Shown: positions 35,895 through 45,453, counted from the stretch's first letter. The stretch is 64,000 nt of DNA from Croceibacterium mercuriale (GCF_000802385.1 NZ_JTDN01000002.1:620001-684000); one strand, 5' to 3'. Numbers and translations are program-made. The notes: generated by a model not told the origin, from the letters alone.

Positions 35895-36848
35895 ATGCCG
35901 CCTGTCGAGGTCGATCGCCGCCGCCTGCTGGCCGGCGCCGCGCTGCTGCCGGTCATGGCCGCCATGCCCGCGCAGGCAGCCATCGCACGCCTGCCTTACC
36001 GCACCCTGCCCCTGTGGCCCGGCGCGGCACCCGGTGCGGAAGGGGTGACCGTCACGCAGCGCAGCGTGCTGCGCAGCCCGACCTCCTCGCCCGACGACCT
36101 GGCCTTCTATGGTATCACCCGACCCACGCTGACCTTGGTGCAGCCGGCGCAGCCGAATGGCACCGCGCTGCTGATGATTCCGGGCGGTGGCTATGAACGG
36201 ATTGCCGCCAGCCCCGATGGCGGCGGCATTGCGCACCATCTGGCAGGGCTGGGCTTCCATGTGGGCGTGCTGCTGTATCGCCTGCCCTATGATGGCTGGA
36301 CGGCCGGACCGGATGCCCCGCTGCAGGACGCGCAGCGTGCGCTGCGGATGCTGGCGGCGGAAAGCGGCGCGCAGCGCACCGGCACGATCGGCTTTTCCGC
36401 CGGCGGGCACCTGGCCGGTGCGCTGGCCACGCGGCACATGGATGCGACCTACGCGCCGCTCGACAGCCTGGACCAGCGCACCGCCCGGCCGGACTTCGCC
36501 GCCCTGATGTTCGCGGTGGTGACCATGACCGACCCGCATGCGCACAAGCCCAGCCGCCGCAACCTGATCGGGGCGGAGCCGTCGGCGGAGCTGATCCGGC
36601 GCCATTCGATCGAGCAGAACCTGCCCGACGACTTGCCGCCGATCTTCCTGTCCGCCGCGGTCGACGATCGCGTTGTGCCGGTGGAGAACACGCTGATGCT
36701 GCACGCCGCGCTGAAGGCGAAGGGCATGAACGCACCGTGCCATGTCTTCGACGTGGGTGGTCACGGCTTCGGTTCGGTGGAGGATGCGGGCGGGCCGGGG
36801 CATTTCTGGCCGCTGCTGTTCACCGACTGGCTGGGGCGCCAGGCGTGA
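35895..36848 (+). CDS. Exported alpha/beta-hydrolase, carbohydrate acetylesterase type
   Basis: A 317-aa serine esterase with a Tat-like signal (DRRRLLAGAALLPVMAAMPAQA). Alpha/beta-hydrolase signs: oxyanion motif MIPGGGYERIA, nucleophile elbow GFSAGGH with Ser168, acid in AVDDRVVP and catalytic His in DVGGHGFGS. It is similar to the xylan/pectin acetylesterases of plant cell-wall loci and probably removes acetyl groups from pectin or hemicellulose oligomers. GGAGGA lies just before the ATG at 35895. It overlaps the GH43-like gene by GTGA, so the two are translationally coupled. Confidence 0.85.
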   Translation: MPPVEVDRRRLLAGAALLPVMAAMPAQAAIARLPYRTLPLWPGAAPGAEGVTVTQRSVLRSPTSSPDDLAFYGITRPTLTLVQPAQPNGTALLMIPGGGYERIAASPDGGGIAHHLAGLGFHVGVLLYRLPYDGWTAGPDAPLQDAQRALRMLAAESGAQRTGTIGFSAGGHLAGALATRHMDATYAPLDSLDQRTARPDFAALMFAVVTMTDPHAHKPSRRNLIGAEPSAELIRRHSIEQNLPDDLPPIFLSAAVDDRVVPVENTLMLHAALKAKGMNAPCHVFDVGGHGFGSVEDAGGPGHFWPLLFTDWLGRQA

Positions 36849-37861
36849 GCCTGCGCGGCCTGCTCCCGCTCGCCGCGGCGCTGCTGGTATCGGCTTGTGC
36901 CACGGTCCCGGACACAGGCACGCGCATCGCGGTGCCGCTGTTCCGCGATCCGGTGCATGATGGTGCGGCCGATCCTTCGATCGTGCGCGACCCGGCCACG
37001 GGCGAATGGGTGATGTTCTACACCAACCGCCGCGGCGACCTGACCAGCGCCGATCCCAAGGATGTCAGCTGGGTCCATGACACCGCGATCGGCGTGGCCC
37101 GCTCCACCAATGGGGCCGACTGGCGCTACAGCGGCACGGCGGCGATCCCCGCGGAATGCACCGGCGCGACGCTGTGGGCACCGGATGTCGTGCGCTTCGG
37201 GGATAGCTGGCACATGTGGCTGACCGTGGTGCCGGGCGTGTTCCGCGACTGGAACGCCCCGCGCAGCATCGTCCACCTGACCAGCACGGACCTCGCCAGC
37301 TGGACCTGTGGCGAGACGCTGCAGCTCGGCTCCGACCGGGTGATCGATGCCGATGTGGTGCGGTTGCCCGATGGCCGATACCGCCTGTTCTTCAATGACG
37401 AGCGGCAGAACAAGGCGATCCGCCAGGCGGACAGCACCGACCTGGTCAACTGGACCCTGGGCGAGACGCTGGTCGACACGCCTGGCGAAGGTCCGGTGGT
37501 ATGGCAGTGGCGCGGGGCCTGGTGGATGATCAGCGATGCCTGGCGCGGGCTGCTGGTCATGCGGTCGGACGATAAAGGCGCCAGCTGGCAGCGGCAGGAC
37601 GGCTATCTGCTGGGCACCCCCGGCAGCGCCACGACCGACCGCTCGCTGGGCCATCATCCCGATGTGGTGGTGGCGGGCGACCGTGCCTGGCTGTTCCATT
37701 TCGTGCAGCAGGATGGCGAGGCGGAGATGGCCGGCAACCCGCAATGGGGTCGCCGCAGCGTGATCCAGCTGGTGGAACTGGTGGAGCAGGATGGCCGCCT
37801 GACAGTCACCCGCGAACCGCCGCTGCGCGCCGATGTGGCGGCGGCGTTCACGCCACGCTGA
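36845..37861 (+). CDS. GH43-like glycosidase, predicted lipoprotein
   Basis: A 338-aa protein with the lipobox LLVSAC near residue 19. Propeller landmarks: DGAADPSIVRDPATGEWVMFYTN (base Asp), TLWAPDVVRFGD, VIDADVVRLPDGRYRLFFNDE (second Asp) and DTPGEGPVVWQWRGAWWMISD (candidate acid Glu), GHHPDVVVAGDRAWLFHF. These fit clan-F-type glycosidases acting on arabinose or xylose linkages, though similarity to GH32/GH68-like folds leaves the family open. The GTG start overlaps the stop of the acetylesterase gene. It ends 4 bases from the convergent GH43-like gene. Confidence 0.78.
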   Translation: MSLRGLLPLAAALLVSACATVPDTGTRIAVPLFRDPVHDGAADPSIVRDPATGEWVMFYTNRRGDLTSADPKDVSWVHDTAIGVARSTNGADWRYSGTAAIPAECTGATLWAPDVVRFGDSWHMWLTVVPGVFRDWNAPRSIVHLTSTDLASWTCGETLQLGSDRVIDADVVRLPDGRYRLFFNDERQNKAIRQADSTDLVNWTLGETLVDTPGEGPVVWQWRGAWWMISDAWRGLLVMRSDDKGASWQRQDGYLLGTPGSATTDRSLGHHPDVVVAGDRAWLFHFVQQDGEAEMAGNPQWGRRSVIQLVELVEQDGRLTVTREPPLRADVAAAFTPR

Positions 37862-37865
37862 CAGG

Positions 37866-38930
37866 TCAGCGGTGCGTGGGGTAGGCTTCCAGGTCCAGCT
37901 CGGTCGCCTCGCGGATCACCTCCACCCGGTCGTCGGCGTCGCGCATCTCGTACAGCTTGCCCAGCGCATTGGTGAAGGGGCGGTGGACCACCAGCATCAG
38001 CCGCCCGTCGAAGGCGCGGAACAGCATGCCGTGGCCGCTGTCGCGCTGCACCAGCGGCCCAAGCTGCTCCCACGGACCGGTCACCGTGCCGCTGGTGGAG
38101 CGGGCCAGCGCCTGCACATAGCCCCGCTCGCCATAGCTGGACCACAGCATCACCAGCGTGCCGGCCGCGGTGCGGAAGAATTGCGGGCCGTCGGTCACCC
38201 ACACCGTGTCGCCCTGTGGCTGCGGCTGGCCGCGCGCCCAGTCCGCCGCATCGGCGCGGAACAGCAGCTGCGGCTCGCCGATCGGGCGCAGGTCATCGTC
38301 CAGCGGCACCGCCTCGATCGTGCCCACCGTGGTCTGCACCCATTCATGGGCATAGACGAACCAGGGCCGCCCCTCGGCATCGACATGCAATGTGCCGTCC
38401 AGCGTCATCCGGCTGGCCGGCACGACCGGCTCCCCGTCATTGGCCAGCGTGAACGGGCCGGCCGGGCTGTCCGCCACCGCCATCAGCGTGCCGCGGCGGT
38501 GCGGGGTACGCCTGCTGCCGGGCTCTGCCGGCAGGGCGGCGGCTTCGTTGTGGAAGGTGGTGAACAGGTACCAGCGGCCCCGCCACTGATGCACCTCGGG
38601 CGCCCAGGCGCCGCCATCGGCCCAGGTGCCTTCGGGCAGCGCGAACACCACGCGCGGGTGGCTCCAGTGCTTCAGGTCGCGACTGGCATAGGCCATCGTG
38701 CCCAGCCGCCGGTCGCCGGTCATCGCCGCCTCGTTGCGGGTGAACAGGTGATAGGTGCCAGTGTCCGCATCCGCCACGATAAAGGGATCGTGCAGCGGCA
38801 TCTGTGGCAGCAACAGGGGGTAGGCCCCGGTCGTGCCTGCCGATGCGGAGGAGAGCGGCGGGGCCATGCAGCCGGGGGCAAGCAGCGCGAGCGCCAGCGC
38901 CGGCACGATATGGCTGAACCTGCTGCGCAT
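37866..38930 (-). CDS. GH43-like glycosidase, predicted lipoprotein (second, convergent)
   Basis: A 354-aa protein; the signal MRSRFSHIVPALALALLAPGC carries a lipobox. Motifs: PLHDPFIVADADTGTYHLFTRNE (base Asp), GAWAPEVHQWRGRWYLFTTFHN, MTLDGTLHVDAEGRPWFVYAHEW (second Asp) and WVTDGPQFFRTAAGTLVMLWSS. At the last place Asp stands where many GH43 enzymes have the Glu general acid. Probably an arabinosidase- or galactosidase-like exo-enzyme. The ATG at 38930 has GGGGAC nine bases upstream; an in-frame ATG at 38969 is possible. It lies back to back with the CE12 gene (84-base gap). Confidence 0.8.
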   Translation of the reverse strand: MRSRFSHIVPALALALLAPGCMAPPLSSASAGTTGAYPLLLPQMPLHDPFIVADADTGTYHLFTRNEAAMTGDRRLGTMAYASRDLKHWSHPRVVFALPEGTWADGGAWAPEVHQWRGRWYLFTTFHNEAAALPAEPGSRRTPHRRGTLMAVADSPAGPFTLANDGEPVVPASRMTLDGTLHVDAEGRPWFVYAHEWVQTTVGTIEAVPLDDDLRPIGEPQLLFRADAADWARGQPQPQGDTVWVTDGPQFFRTAAGTLVMLWSSYGERGYVQALARSTSGTVTGPWEQLGPLVQRDSGHGMLFRAFDGRLMLVVHRPFTNALGKLYEMRDADDRVEVIREATELDLEAYPTHR

Positions 38931-39014
38931 CCCGACCAGTCCCCTTTTCTCCGGGTAGGCTTCCCACATGCTGGTTGCCGTGTCTATCCTGTGGCCAGCA
39001 AGGGAGAGCACGCG

Positions 39015-39809
39015 ATGAGAACGGGCAAGGGCATGGCCACGCTGCTGGCGCTGGCGGCAGGATTGGGCACGGCGCAGGCGCAGGAGGCGCGCGCACCGAC
39101 GCTGTTCATCGCCAGCGATTCGACGGCGCAGAACTACAATCAGGATCGCTACCCGCAGGCAGGCTGGGGCAGTTTCCTGGGCTGCGTACTGACGGGCGCC
39201 ACGGTGGAGAACCGCGCGATCGGCGGGCGCAGCACGCGCACCTTTGTCAGCGAAGGGCGCTGGAACCGGCTGCTGGCCGATCTGCGCCCCGGCGACGCGG
39301 TGCTGATCCAGTTCGGTCACAACGATGCGAGTGCGGAGAAGCCCGAACGCTTTGCCGATGCGGCAACGACCTACCGCCAGAACCTGGTCAGCTTCATCGC
39401 CGATGTCCGCGCTGCCGGCGCCACGCCGGTGCTGCTGACCCCGGTGGCGCGTCGCTCGTTCGAGAACGGTCAGGCCAAGGCCGATTACCCGACCTATTCG
39501 GCGGTGGTGCGCCAGCTGGCCGAGGCGCGCGGCGTGGCGCTGGTCGATCTGGAGGGCGCCTCGCGCGCGCTGCTGGACCGGGTCGGCTATGATGCGTCGG
39601 AGGCGCTGTACCTCCACTATGCGCCGGGCGAGGCCGCACCGTGGCCGGAGGGTGTGAGCGACAATACCCATTTCAGTGAGCTGGGCGCCCGGCGTATGGC
39701 CGGGCTGGTGGCGGACGGCCTGCTGGCGACCCCGCTGGCGCCCTATGTCTCGGCCGACCGGGCCGACCTGACGCGGGAAACGCCGCTGGGCAGCAGCGCC
39801 TGCCGGTAG
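39015..39809 (+). CDS. Rhamnogalacturonan acetylesterase, CE12 (SGNH)
   Basis: A 264-aa exported esterase that takes acetyl groups off galacturonate in rhamnogalacturonan I. Signal peptide to about AQAQ. Blocks: FIASDSTAQNYNQDRYPQAGWG (catalytic Ser in SDST), NRAIGGRSTRTF (oxyanion Gly), LIQFGHNDAS (Asn) and DNTHFSELGARRMAGL (Asp/His), as in RgaE/YesT. AGGGAG lies nine bases before the ATG. A second CE12-type gene is at 61763. It ends just before the strong hairpin 39820-39844, convergent with PL10. Confidence 0.9.
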   Translation: MRTGKGMATLLALAAGLGTAQAQEARAPTLFIASDSTAQNYNQDRYPQAGWGSFLGCVLTGATVENRAIGGRSTRTFVSEGRWNRLLADLRPGDAVLIQFGHNDASAEKPERFADAATTYRQNLVSFIADVRAAGATPVLLTPVARRSFENGQAKADYPTYSAVVRQLAEARGVALVDLEGASRALLDRVGYDASEALYLHYAPGEAAPWPEGVSDNTHFSELGARRMAGLVADGLLATPLAPYVSADRADLTRETPLGSSACR

Positions 39810-39819
39810 GGGATCGCCA

Positions 39820-39844
39820 CCTCCCCATGCTGCGCATGGGGAGG
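39820..39844. repeat. Perfect hairpin between convergent CE12 and PL10 genes
   Basis: CCTCCCCATGC (39820-39830), loop TGC, GCATGGGGAGG (39834-39844): an 11-bp perfect stem. It lies 10 bases after the CE12 stop and 11 before the PL10 stop codon, so it may end both transcripts despite lacking a T tract. It looks like a short dispersed palindrome. Confidence 0.65.
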
Positions 39845-39855
39845 ACAGAGGTATT

Positions 39856-41166
39856 CTACCGCGCCGCCTGCCACGCGGCGTAGTCGCGCGCCACCGTCGT
39901 GCCGCTGCCGTTGAACCAGCCATAACCGCGCCGCCGTTCCGCGCTGATCTCGTTCACATCGTCATGGATCGACAGGTCGCGGTCGCCGAAGATCGGCTTG
40001 CCGGTCTCGATCGAATAGAACCGGGACCATAGGGGGTCGGCACCCGGTTCCGGCACCAGCCGCCGTTCGGTTTCGCTCAGGCGGCGCCATGCCATGTCCT
40101 GGACCGCATGATCCGCGAACCAGCGCACCCCTGCCTCCACCGCGCGCACGATACCCGGATCGCTGCGGTCCTGCTGCATCAGGAACGTCAGCACGGGAGC
40201 GCTTTCGCCCGTGGACAGGGCGATCATCTCGTAATTGCGGGCGGGCACCGGCTGGCGGGTGAAGGGGTCGTATTGCTGCGCCCAGATGGTCGGCTGGCCG
40301 GCCACCTCCACCTGCAGCTCCAGCAGCACCGCCACTGCGCGTGCGGCGGCGGCGGCGGCCTGGGCCTGCTGTTCCGGCGCGATGAAGCCGTAGGGGCCGG
40401 CGCCCGTGCCGACCTGCTGCAACAGCTCCGTCGTGTTGATCAGCATGTTGTCGTTCAGGGTCAGCGCATCGTGATACAGGCCCTGCAACGGCCAGACCTG
40501 CGCCCAGCCGCCGCCGGGCATCTCCGCCGCCAGCAGGTAGGCCAGCCCGCGCGCGAAGGACTGGCGGTAGGGATCACCTTCTGCGCCGGGCAGCTGTTCC
40601 TGCACCCGCGCCAGGAAGGCGAGTTCGTGGATCGTGGCGTCATTGTCCATCGTGCCGACGAAGCTCCACCCGTCGGCGCCATCCTGCGCGGCATGGGCGC
40701 CGGCCTGGCCGATGCTGATGGTGTAGCCCTGCCCGGGCGCCCGCGGTGGACCGGTGCGATCCTGGTTCTTGCCCCAGCCGCCCGCCGGCGTCTGGAAGCT
40801 GACGACATTGTCCGCGATCGCGCGCGCTTCCGCGCCGCCATACCATGCAGCGTCCCGATCCAGCGGCATGGTGCGCGCGCTGTTGCCGGTCGGCGGCGGG
40901 CCGGGCACGTCCTGCCCGCTGGCCGCCAGCGCGCTGCGTTCCGCCTCCAGCATGGCCTTGTCCCGCGCCATCGCCGCCTGCGACCGGGCAAGCCAGTCGA
41001 GCCACGCCTCCCGCTGCGGGCCGGCCGGCACGGCGGCCTCGACATCGGCAACGGTCAGCCCCTTCAGCGGCACGGTGGTGCCGATCACCTCTGCATGGGC
41101 GACAGCGGGGATTGTCATGGGGGCGGCGAGGGCCAGCAGCAGGGCCAGGGTGCGATTGTGGGTCAT
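39856..41166 (-). CDS. Pectate lyase, PL10
   Basis: A 436-aa secreted lyase that cleaves de-esterified homogalacturonan. Signal peptide to AVAHA. PL10 hallmarks: SFQTPAGGWGKNQDRTG, DGWSFVGTMDNDAT, ELAFLARVQEQ, GGGWAQVWPLQGLYHDALTLND, WAQQYDPFTRQPVPARNYE, LALSTGES-type segment (IALSTGESAPVL) and DGYGWF-type C-terminus (RRGYGWFNGSGTTVA). It lies 22 bases behind the pectinesterase gene, which would create its substrate by demethylation. A closely similar paralogue is encoded at 60459-61745. Confidence 0.93.
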   Translation of the reverse strand: MTHNRTLALLLALAAPMTIPAVAHAEVIGTTVPLKGLTVADVEAAVPAGPQREAWLDWLARSQAAMARDKAMLEAERSALAASGQDVPGPPPTGNSARTMPLDRDAAWYGGAEARAIADNVVSFQTPAGGWGKNQDRTGPPRAPGQGYTISIGQAGAHAAQDGADGWSFVGTMDNDATIHELAFLARVQEQLPGAEGDPYRQSFARGLAYLLAAEMPGGGWAQVWPLQGLYHDALTLNDNMLINTTELLQQVGTGAGPYGFIAPEQQAQAAAAAARAVAVLLELQVEVAGQPTIWAQQYDPFTRQPVPARNYEMIALSTGESAPVLTFLMQQDRSDPGIVRAVEAGVRWFADHAVQDMAWRRLSETERRLVPEPGADPLWSRFYSIETGKPIFGDRDLSIHDDVNEISAERRRGYGWFNGSGTTVARDYAAWQAAR

Positions 41167-41188
41167 GTCGTTCTCCGAAGTGATCGGC

Positions 41189-42193
41189 TCAGCGCAGGGC
41201 GGCGAGCCCGTCCTGGATCCATTGCGTGTCGCCGCCGAAGAAGGCGTCCAGCCGCCAGCGGGCCGCCTCTTCCGCGTTCAGCTGGTGCGAGGTTGGCGCC
41301 CGGGTCGCGGGCGAGGCGCCGCGACCGGTGGAGCCATGCTCGGCATAGAACGTCGTCGGCAGCTTGTTGGTGGTGCCCGGCGTCCATTCGCGCCAGCCAT
41401 CGGGGTGGACGTCCGCATCCATGCGGGTGTCCAGGAAGATCACCCGCGAATGGTCGCGCCACGGCCGGCCCAGCCAGATCTGCCCGGCCGCCGGATCGGC
41501 GGTGATGGTCGCGCGGTCGAACACATAGGCGCTGTCCTCGTCCGGCGCATTGCGGCTTTGCGCGGTAATCATCACCGTGCTGCCCGCCAGGCCGTGGATC
41601 CGGCAGTTCTCCCAATAGGCATTGGCATTGCCGAAGATGAAATCGACATGCCCCTCGATATAGGAGTCGAAGAAGTATTGGCGCGACATGCGCCCGCCCT
41701 GCCCCTTGTTGGCGTACAGCGTGTCCTGATGCCCCAGCAGCCGCACGCGCGACAGCACCGCGCGGTCGCCGGTCAGCAGCAGCGCCACCGCCTGTGACGG
41801 CGGATTGGCGGGGTTCAGCCACCAGTCGTTCTGGATCGTCAGGTTGCCGATGCGCAGGTCATCTCCGCTGGCGGTGATGGAGGCCGACTTGCCGGTGCCG
41901 CCCGCGCTCTGGGACGAATCGCCGAACACCAGCACGGTGTCCTCCGGGCGCTGGCCGGTGCCGATCAGGGTAACGCCGGGCTTGGCGATCGTCAGCTTTT
42001 CCCGCCATGTGCCCGGCGCGATGCGGATCGTGCCGCCGGTATCGGGCAGGGCGTCGATCGCTGCCTGCACGCTGCGCTGGGCGCCCGGCGCCTCGGTGGA
42101 TACCTGCAGTTCGACCGGCGCCTGCGCCATGGCCGGCGCGGCCGCCAGCAGCAATGCACCCGCCAGTATCGTACCGATCACCCTGTTCATCAT
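41189..42193 (-). CDS. Pectin methylesterase, CE8
   Basis: A 334-aa exported enzyme that removes methyl esters from homogalacturonan, the step before pectate lyase. Signal peptide (VIGTILAGALLLAAAPAMAQA) and a right-handed beta-helix with all family motifs: LLGHQDTLYA (Gln), FFDSYIEGHVDFIFGNANAYWENC (two catalytic Asp) and IWLGRPWRDHSRVIFLDTRMD (Arg/Trp). The ATG at 42193 overlaps the TGA of the GH2 gene (ATGA); a second ATG follows at once. It is the middle gene of the GH2-CE8-PL10 operon. Confidence 0.95.
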   Translation of the reverse strand: MMNRVIGTILAGALLLAAAPAMAQAPVELQVSTEAPGAQRSVQAAIDALPDTGGTIRIAPGTWREKLTIAKPGVTLIGTGQRPEDTVLVFGDSSQSAGGTGKSASITASGDDLRIGNLTIQNDWWLNPANPPSQAVALLLTGDRAVLSRVRLLGHQDTLYANKGQGGRMSRQYFFDSYIEGHVDFIFGNANAYWENCRIHGLAGSTVMITAQSRNAPDEDSAYVFDRATITADPAAGQIWLGRPWRDHSRVIFLDTRMDADVHPDGWREWTPGTTNKLPTTFYAEHGSTGRGASPATRAPTSHQLNAEEAARWRLDAFFGGDTQWIQDGLAALR

Positions 42194-45100
42194 GCCATCT
42201 CCCCTGCCAGCCAGCGCACGGCATTGGCATAAAGCCGCCGCTGCAATGGCGCGACCATGTCGGGCAGGCGATGCACCGCCACCCGCATGCCCCTGGTCTG
42301 CGCGATCAGCGTGGCCGCCCCGGTGAAGCGGTCGTGATCGCGGCTGTAACCGGCGATGATCTCCAGGCCGTCTCCTGCCACCAGCAACCCGTTGGACGGC
42401 TGCCCTTCCACCTGGTGCAGCACGCTGGTCGCGCAATCGGCGGGGATGCCGGCGAACAGGGGGTGGGCGCGCAGGAAGTTCCAGTTGCCCATCCACGGCG
42501 CCCGCAACGTGCCGACCTGCCCGTGATAGTCGAACAGCCCCAGCACCGCCAGTTGCCGGGCGACGCCTTCGGCCAGACCGTCCTCCGGCACCAGTGCGAA
42601 CAGAGGCGTGCCGGCGCGCACCGCCTCCAGCACGGCGTCCGGAATCTCGCCGCGCGTCACCACCGCTTCCTCGCCCGGCGGGCGGGCCTCCAGTCCGGTC
42701 TGCTCGCCCACCTGCCGGCGGGTGATCTCGTCCGCACTCAGGCCGGAGGCGATGATCCCGTCATAGGTACCGCCCGCGCGGAACGGCACGATCGTCACCC
42801 CGGGCAGGGCGGCCAGCTGCTGCTGCACCGATCGCGCCACGCCTGACACGGCGATGGTCAGCGGGCGCCGCGTGGCCGGGGCGGGCGGGACCACCAGCAG
42901 GTCGCGGGTGAACGTCGCATCGGGCGTGGCCGAATGGGCAAAGCGCACCTGCCAGGTGCCCGGCTGGTCGAAGGCCGGCAGCGCCACCTTCTCCGCCACC
43001 AGTTCGGAGAACACGTCCCGTCGGTGCGCCGGCACCGGCCAGCTTCCCACCCGGCGCTCCTGCCCGTCCGGAGCCACCACGCTCAGCGTCAGGTCACCCG
43101 ATGCCGGCCGGTTGGTGTCGTTGAACAGGTACAGGTCCAAGGCGGCCGCTTCGCCCGGATCATAGACCAGCCGCCGCTGCTTGGCGCAGGGGCGCACCGG
43201 CAGCAGGCTGCGGCGGACGATCTCCGGATCGGCCTTGAAGCCGCGCAGATTGTCCACGATGCCCGAATGGTTCTCGATCGCGGTCGTTTCCCACCCGCTG
43301 ATCGCGGCGATGTCCACGCTGTCGCCGATGCGGATGTTCTCGTGGTAGTTCTCCCACGCGTCATAGACCTTGCTGCCGACCGACAGGTAGAAGGCATCGT
43401 CCGTAGGGAATGCTGCACGGAAGCCCCACTGGTCCAGGAACGCCCCGGTCCGCTGCAGGATCACGCGGTGATCCTCCAGGTCGTAGCTCTGCCCATGCGC
43501 CTCCAGCTCGCGCACCATGGCGGCGTGGTTGTCGGCGGTGGCGCAGCCCTGCATCTCGCCGAACTCGACGATGAACGGCTTGCCGGTCTGGCGGTGGATA
43601 TACTCCTCCGGCCCCTGGTAGAACCTGTCGTACCATTGATCACCTGCGCCCTGGTGGTTGACCCACCAGCCACCATGCTGCTCCACATCCGATCGCAGCA
43701 TGTGGTCGCTGTAGGGCAGCAGCATCGCCTGCGCCGCACCACGCTCCACGAACCCGTCGTTCAGGATGACGCAGCGGCTGGGATCGGCGGCGTGGATCGC
43801 GCGCAGCACATGCTCCACATCCGGGTTCGCCAGGTTGGCACCGATCTCGTTCTGCAGGGTGTAGTGCACCAGGCTGGGACGGGAGCGGAAGGTGCGGGCC
43901 ATGGCGACGCACTTGGCCACCATGAAATCCACGCTGAACTGGTCGGCATAGGACAGGCTCTCGCCCGGCTTCAGGTCGCGGCCGACCGCGTGGCGGCCGC
44001 CGCCCGGTTCCATCACCCGCAGCAGGCCCATGCGGTCCTGTGCGGCGAATACCTCCTCCTTGCCGACATTGCGGTGGAAATGGAGGCAGTTGAGGCCCAG
44101 CGCCTTGGCGGCGGTGACCTCCCGCTCGGCCAGCTCGATCGTGGGCCACAATCCGTTGAAGCCCCAATAGCCCCACGAAATCGCGGAATAGAGCTTCACC
44201 CGCTCGCCATTCAGCCGCAGCATGGCATCGGTGCCGACGCCATCGACACCCAGCCAGCGGAAGCCGAACTCGGCCAGCCGCTCGTCCCCGGCCCAGCCGA
44301 AGCGCAGGCGGTGCAGCACGGGATCGGCCAGCGACCACAGCCTTGCGTCGGGCTTGTTCAGGCGGAAGATCACCGTCGCGACATTGCCGTCCAGCGTCAG
44401 CTGCTCCACCGCCACCTCGGCCGGCAGCTCCGCCCCGGTGCTGTCCATCAGCGTCAGTCTCGCCAGGCCGGCCAGCGCGGCGATGTTCGCCGGCGGGGTG
44501 GTGAAGACGACCTGCATATGCCCGGTCACGACCCGCGGATCGGGCGTGTTGAGCACCCAGGCATCGGCGATATGCGCGTCCAGCGGGTGCACGCTCAGCG
44601 TCATGCCGCGATCGATCCCGCCGAAGCCGTGGGAAGCGAACAGCTTGGCCGCGCCCCACATCATGGTGGTGGAATCGCGCCAGTCATACCGGCCGCCGGG
44701 ATTGGTGATGCGGATCGCCAGCCGGTTGCCCGCGCCGGGGCGCATGGCGGCGGTCAGGTCGCAATGGATCGGCAGCTCGCTCATGATCGAGTAGCCGACC
44801 AGTTGCTCGTTCAGGAACACCTCTGCCCGCAGCCGGGCGCCGCGGATGTGCAGCAGCACGCGCTTGCCGGCGGCATCGGCCGGCACGTCGATGTCACGCC
44901 ACCACCACGACACGCCGCGATATGCGCCGTTCTGCGGGACGGAATCATCCTCGGCATAGCGGTACTCATCGGCGGTATAGGGGCGCAGGCCATCGACGCC
45001 CCACAGGTGCTCCTCCACCGTGGTGGGCAGCGATACGGTCAGCGCCTGCGCCGTGCCGAGCACGCCCCAGCCGCCGGTCGGCGCATTGCGGGGCAGGGCG

Positions 45101-45303
45101 GCGAGATCGACATCATCGGGCAGGAACAGCTGGTCCTGCTCCCACGTGGCTTCCCGGTCCAGCCACAGGTTCCAGCCGGTGTCCGGCACGCCGGCCAGCA
45201 GAGGTGCGGCATGGACACTGGGAATGAAGGGCAGCCCGGATGCCAGCGTGGCAGTCGCTCCGGCTGCGATGAACCCGCGGCGGGTCAGTGGCAGGTTGGT
45301 CAT
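42190..45303 (-). CDS. Large exported glycoside hydrolase family 2 enzyme
   Basis: A 1037-aa protein with a Tat-like signal (LTRRGFIAAGATATLASG). Domains: jelly-roll carbohydrate-binding domain with GAYRGVSWWWRDIDVP and HIRGARLRAEVFLN (about 100-270), Ig-like domain, TIM barrel (about 380-700) with LQNEIGAN (Glu486, acid/base) and FIVEFGEMQG (Glu580, nucleophile), then beta domains and a C-terminal Rossmann/GATase-like part (IIASGLSADEITRRQVGEQ) as in some large GH2 beta-galactosidases. The sugar specificity (galactose, glucuronate or arabinopyranose) cannot be told. It is first in the operon with CE8 and PL10; the ATG at 45303 starts the signal. Confidence 0.87.
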   Translation of the reverse strand: MTNLPLTRRGFIAAGATATLASGLPFIPSVHAAPLLAGVPDTGWNLWLDREATWEQDQLFLPDDVDLAALPRNAPTGGWGVLGTAQALTVSLPTTVEEHLWGVDGLRPYTADEYRYAEDDSVPQNGAYRGVSWWWRDIDVPADAAGKRVLLHIRGARLRAEVFLNEQLVGYSIMSELPIHCDLTAAMRPGAGNRLAIRITNPGGRYDWRDSTTMMWGAAKLFASHGFGGIDRGMTLSVHPLDAHIADAWVLNTPDPRVVTGHMQVVFTTPPANIAALAGLARLTLMDSTGAELPAEVAVEQLTLDGNVATVIFRLNKPDARLWSLADPVLHRLRFGWAGDERLAEFGFRWLGVDGVGTDAMLRLNGERVKLYSAISWGYWGFNGLWPTIELAEREVTAAKALGLNCLHFHRNVGKEEVFAAQDRMGLLRVMEPGGGRHAVGRDLKPGESLSYADQFSVDFMVAKCVAMARTFRSRPSLVHYTLQNEIGANLANPDVEHVLRAIHAADPSRCVILNDGFVERGAAQAMLLPYSDHMLRSDVEQHGGWWVNHQGAGDQWYDRFYQGPEEYIHRQTGKPFIVEFGEMQGCATADNHAAMVRELEAHGQSYDLEDHRVILQRTGAFLDQWGFRAAFPTDDAFYLSVGSKVYDAWENYHENIRIGDSVDIAAISGWETTAIENHSGIVDNLRGFKADPEIVRRSLLPVRPCAKQRRLVYDPGEAAALDLYLFNDTNRPASGDLTLSVVAPDGQERRVGSWPVPAHRRDVFSELVAEKVALPAFDQPGTWQVRFAHSATPDATFTRDLLVVPPAPATRRPLTIAVSGVARSVQQQLAALPGVTIVPFRAGGTYDGIIASGLSADEITRRQVGEQTGLEARPPGEEAVVTRGEIPDAVLEAVRAGTPLFALVPEDGLAEGVARQLAVLGLFDYHGQVGTLRAPWMGNWNFLRAHPLFAGIPADCATSVLHQVEGQPSNGLLVAGDGLEIIAGYSRDHDRFTGAATLIAQTRGMRVAVHRLPDMVAPLQRRLYANAVRWLAGEMA

Positions 45304-45453
45304 CGGGCGCCGCCATTGCTGGTGGAAGGGCAGAACGGCTGGCAGCAGCGCTGTCCATGGCACAGGTGCACCGGTGTCATTTCGCGTCCGATCCCGGCAT
45401 CACAAACTCTCCCTCATGCGGCCACTGCTGGTGCGCCGCCATTGTTCTGATTA

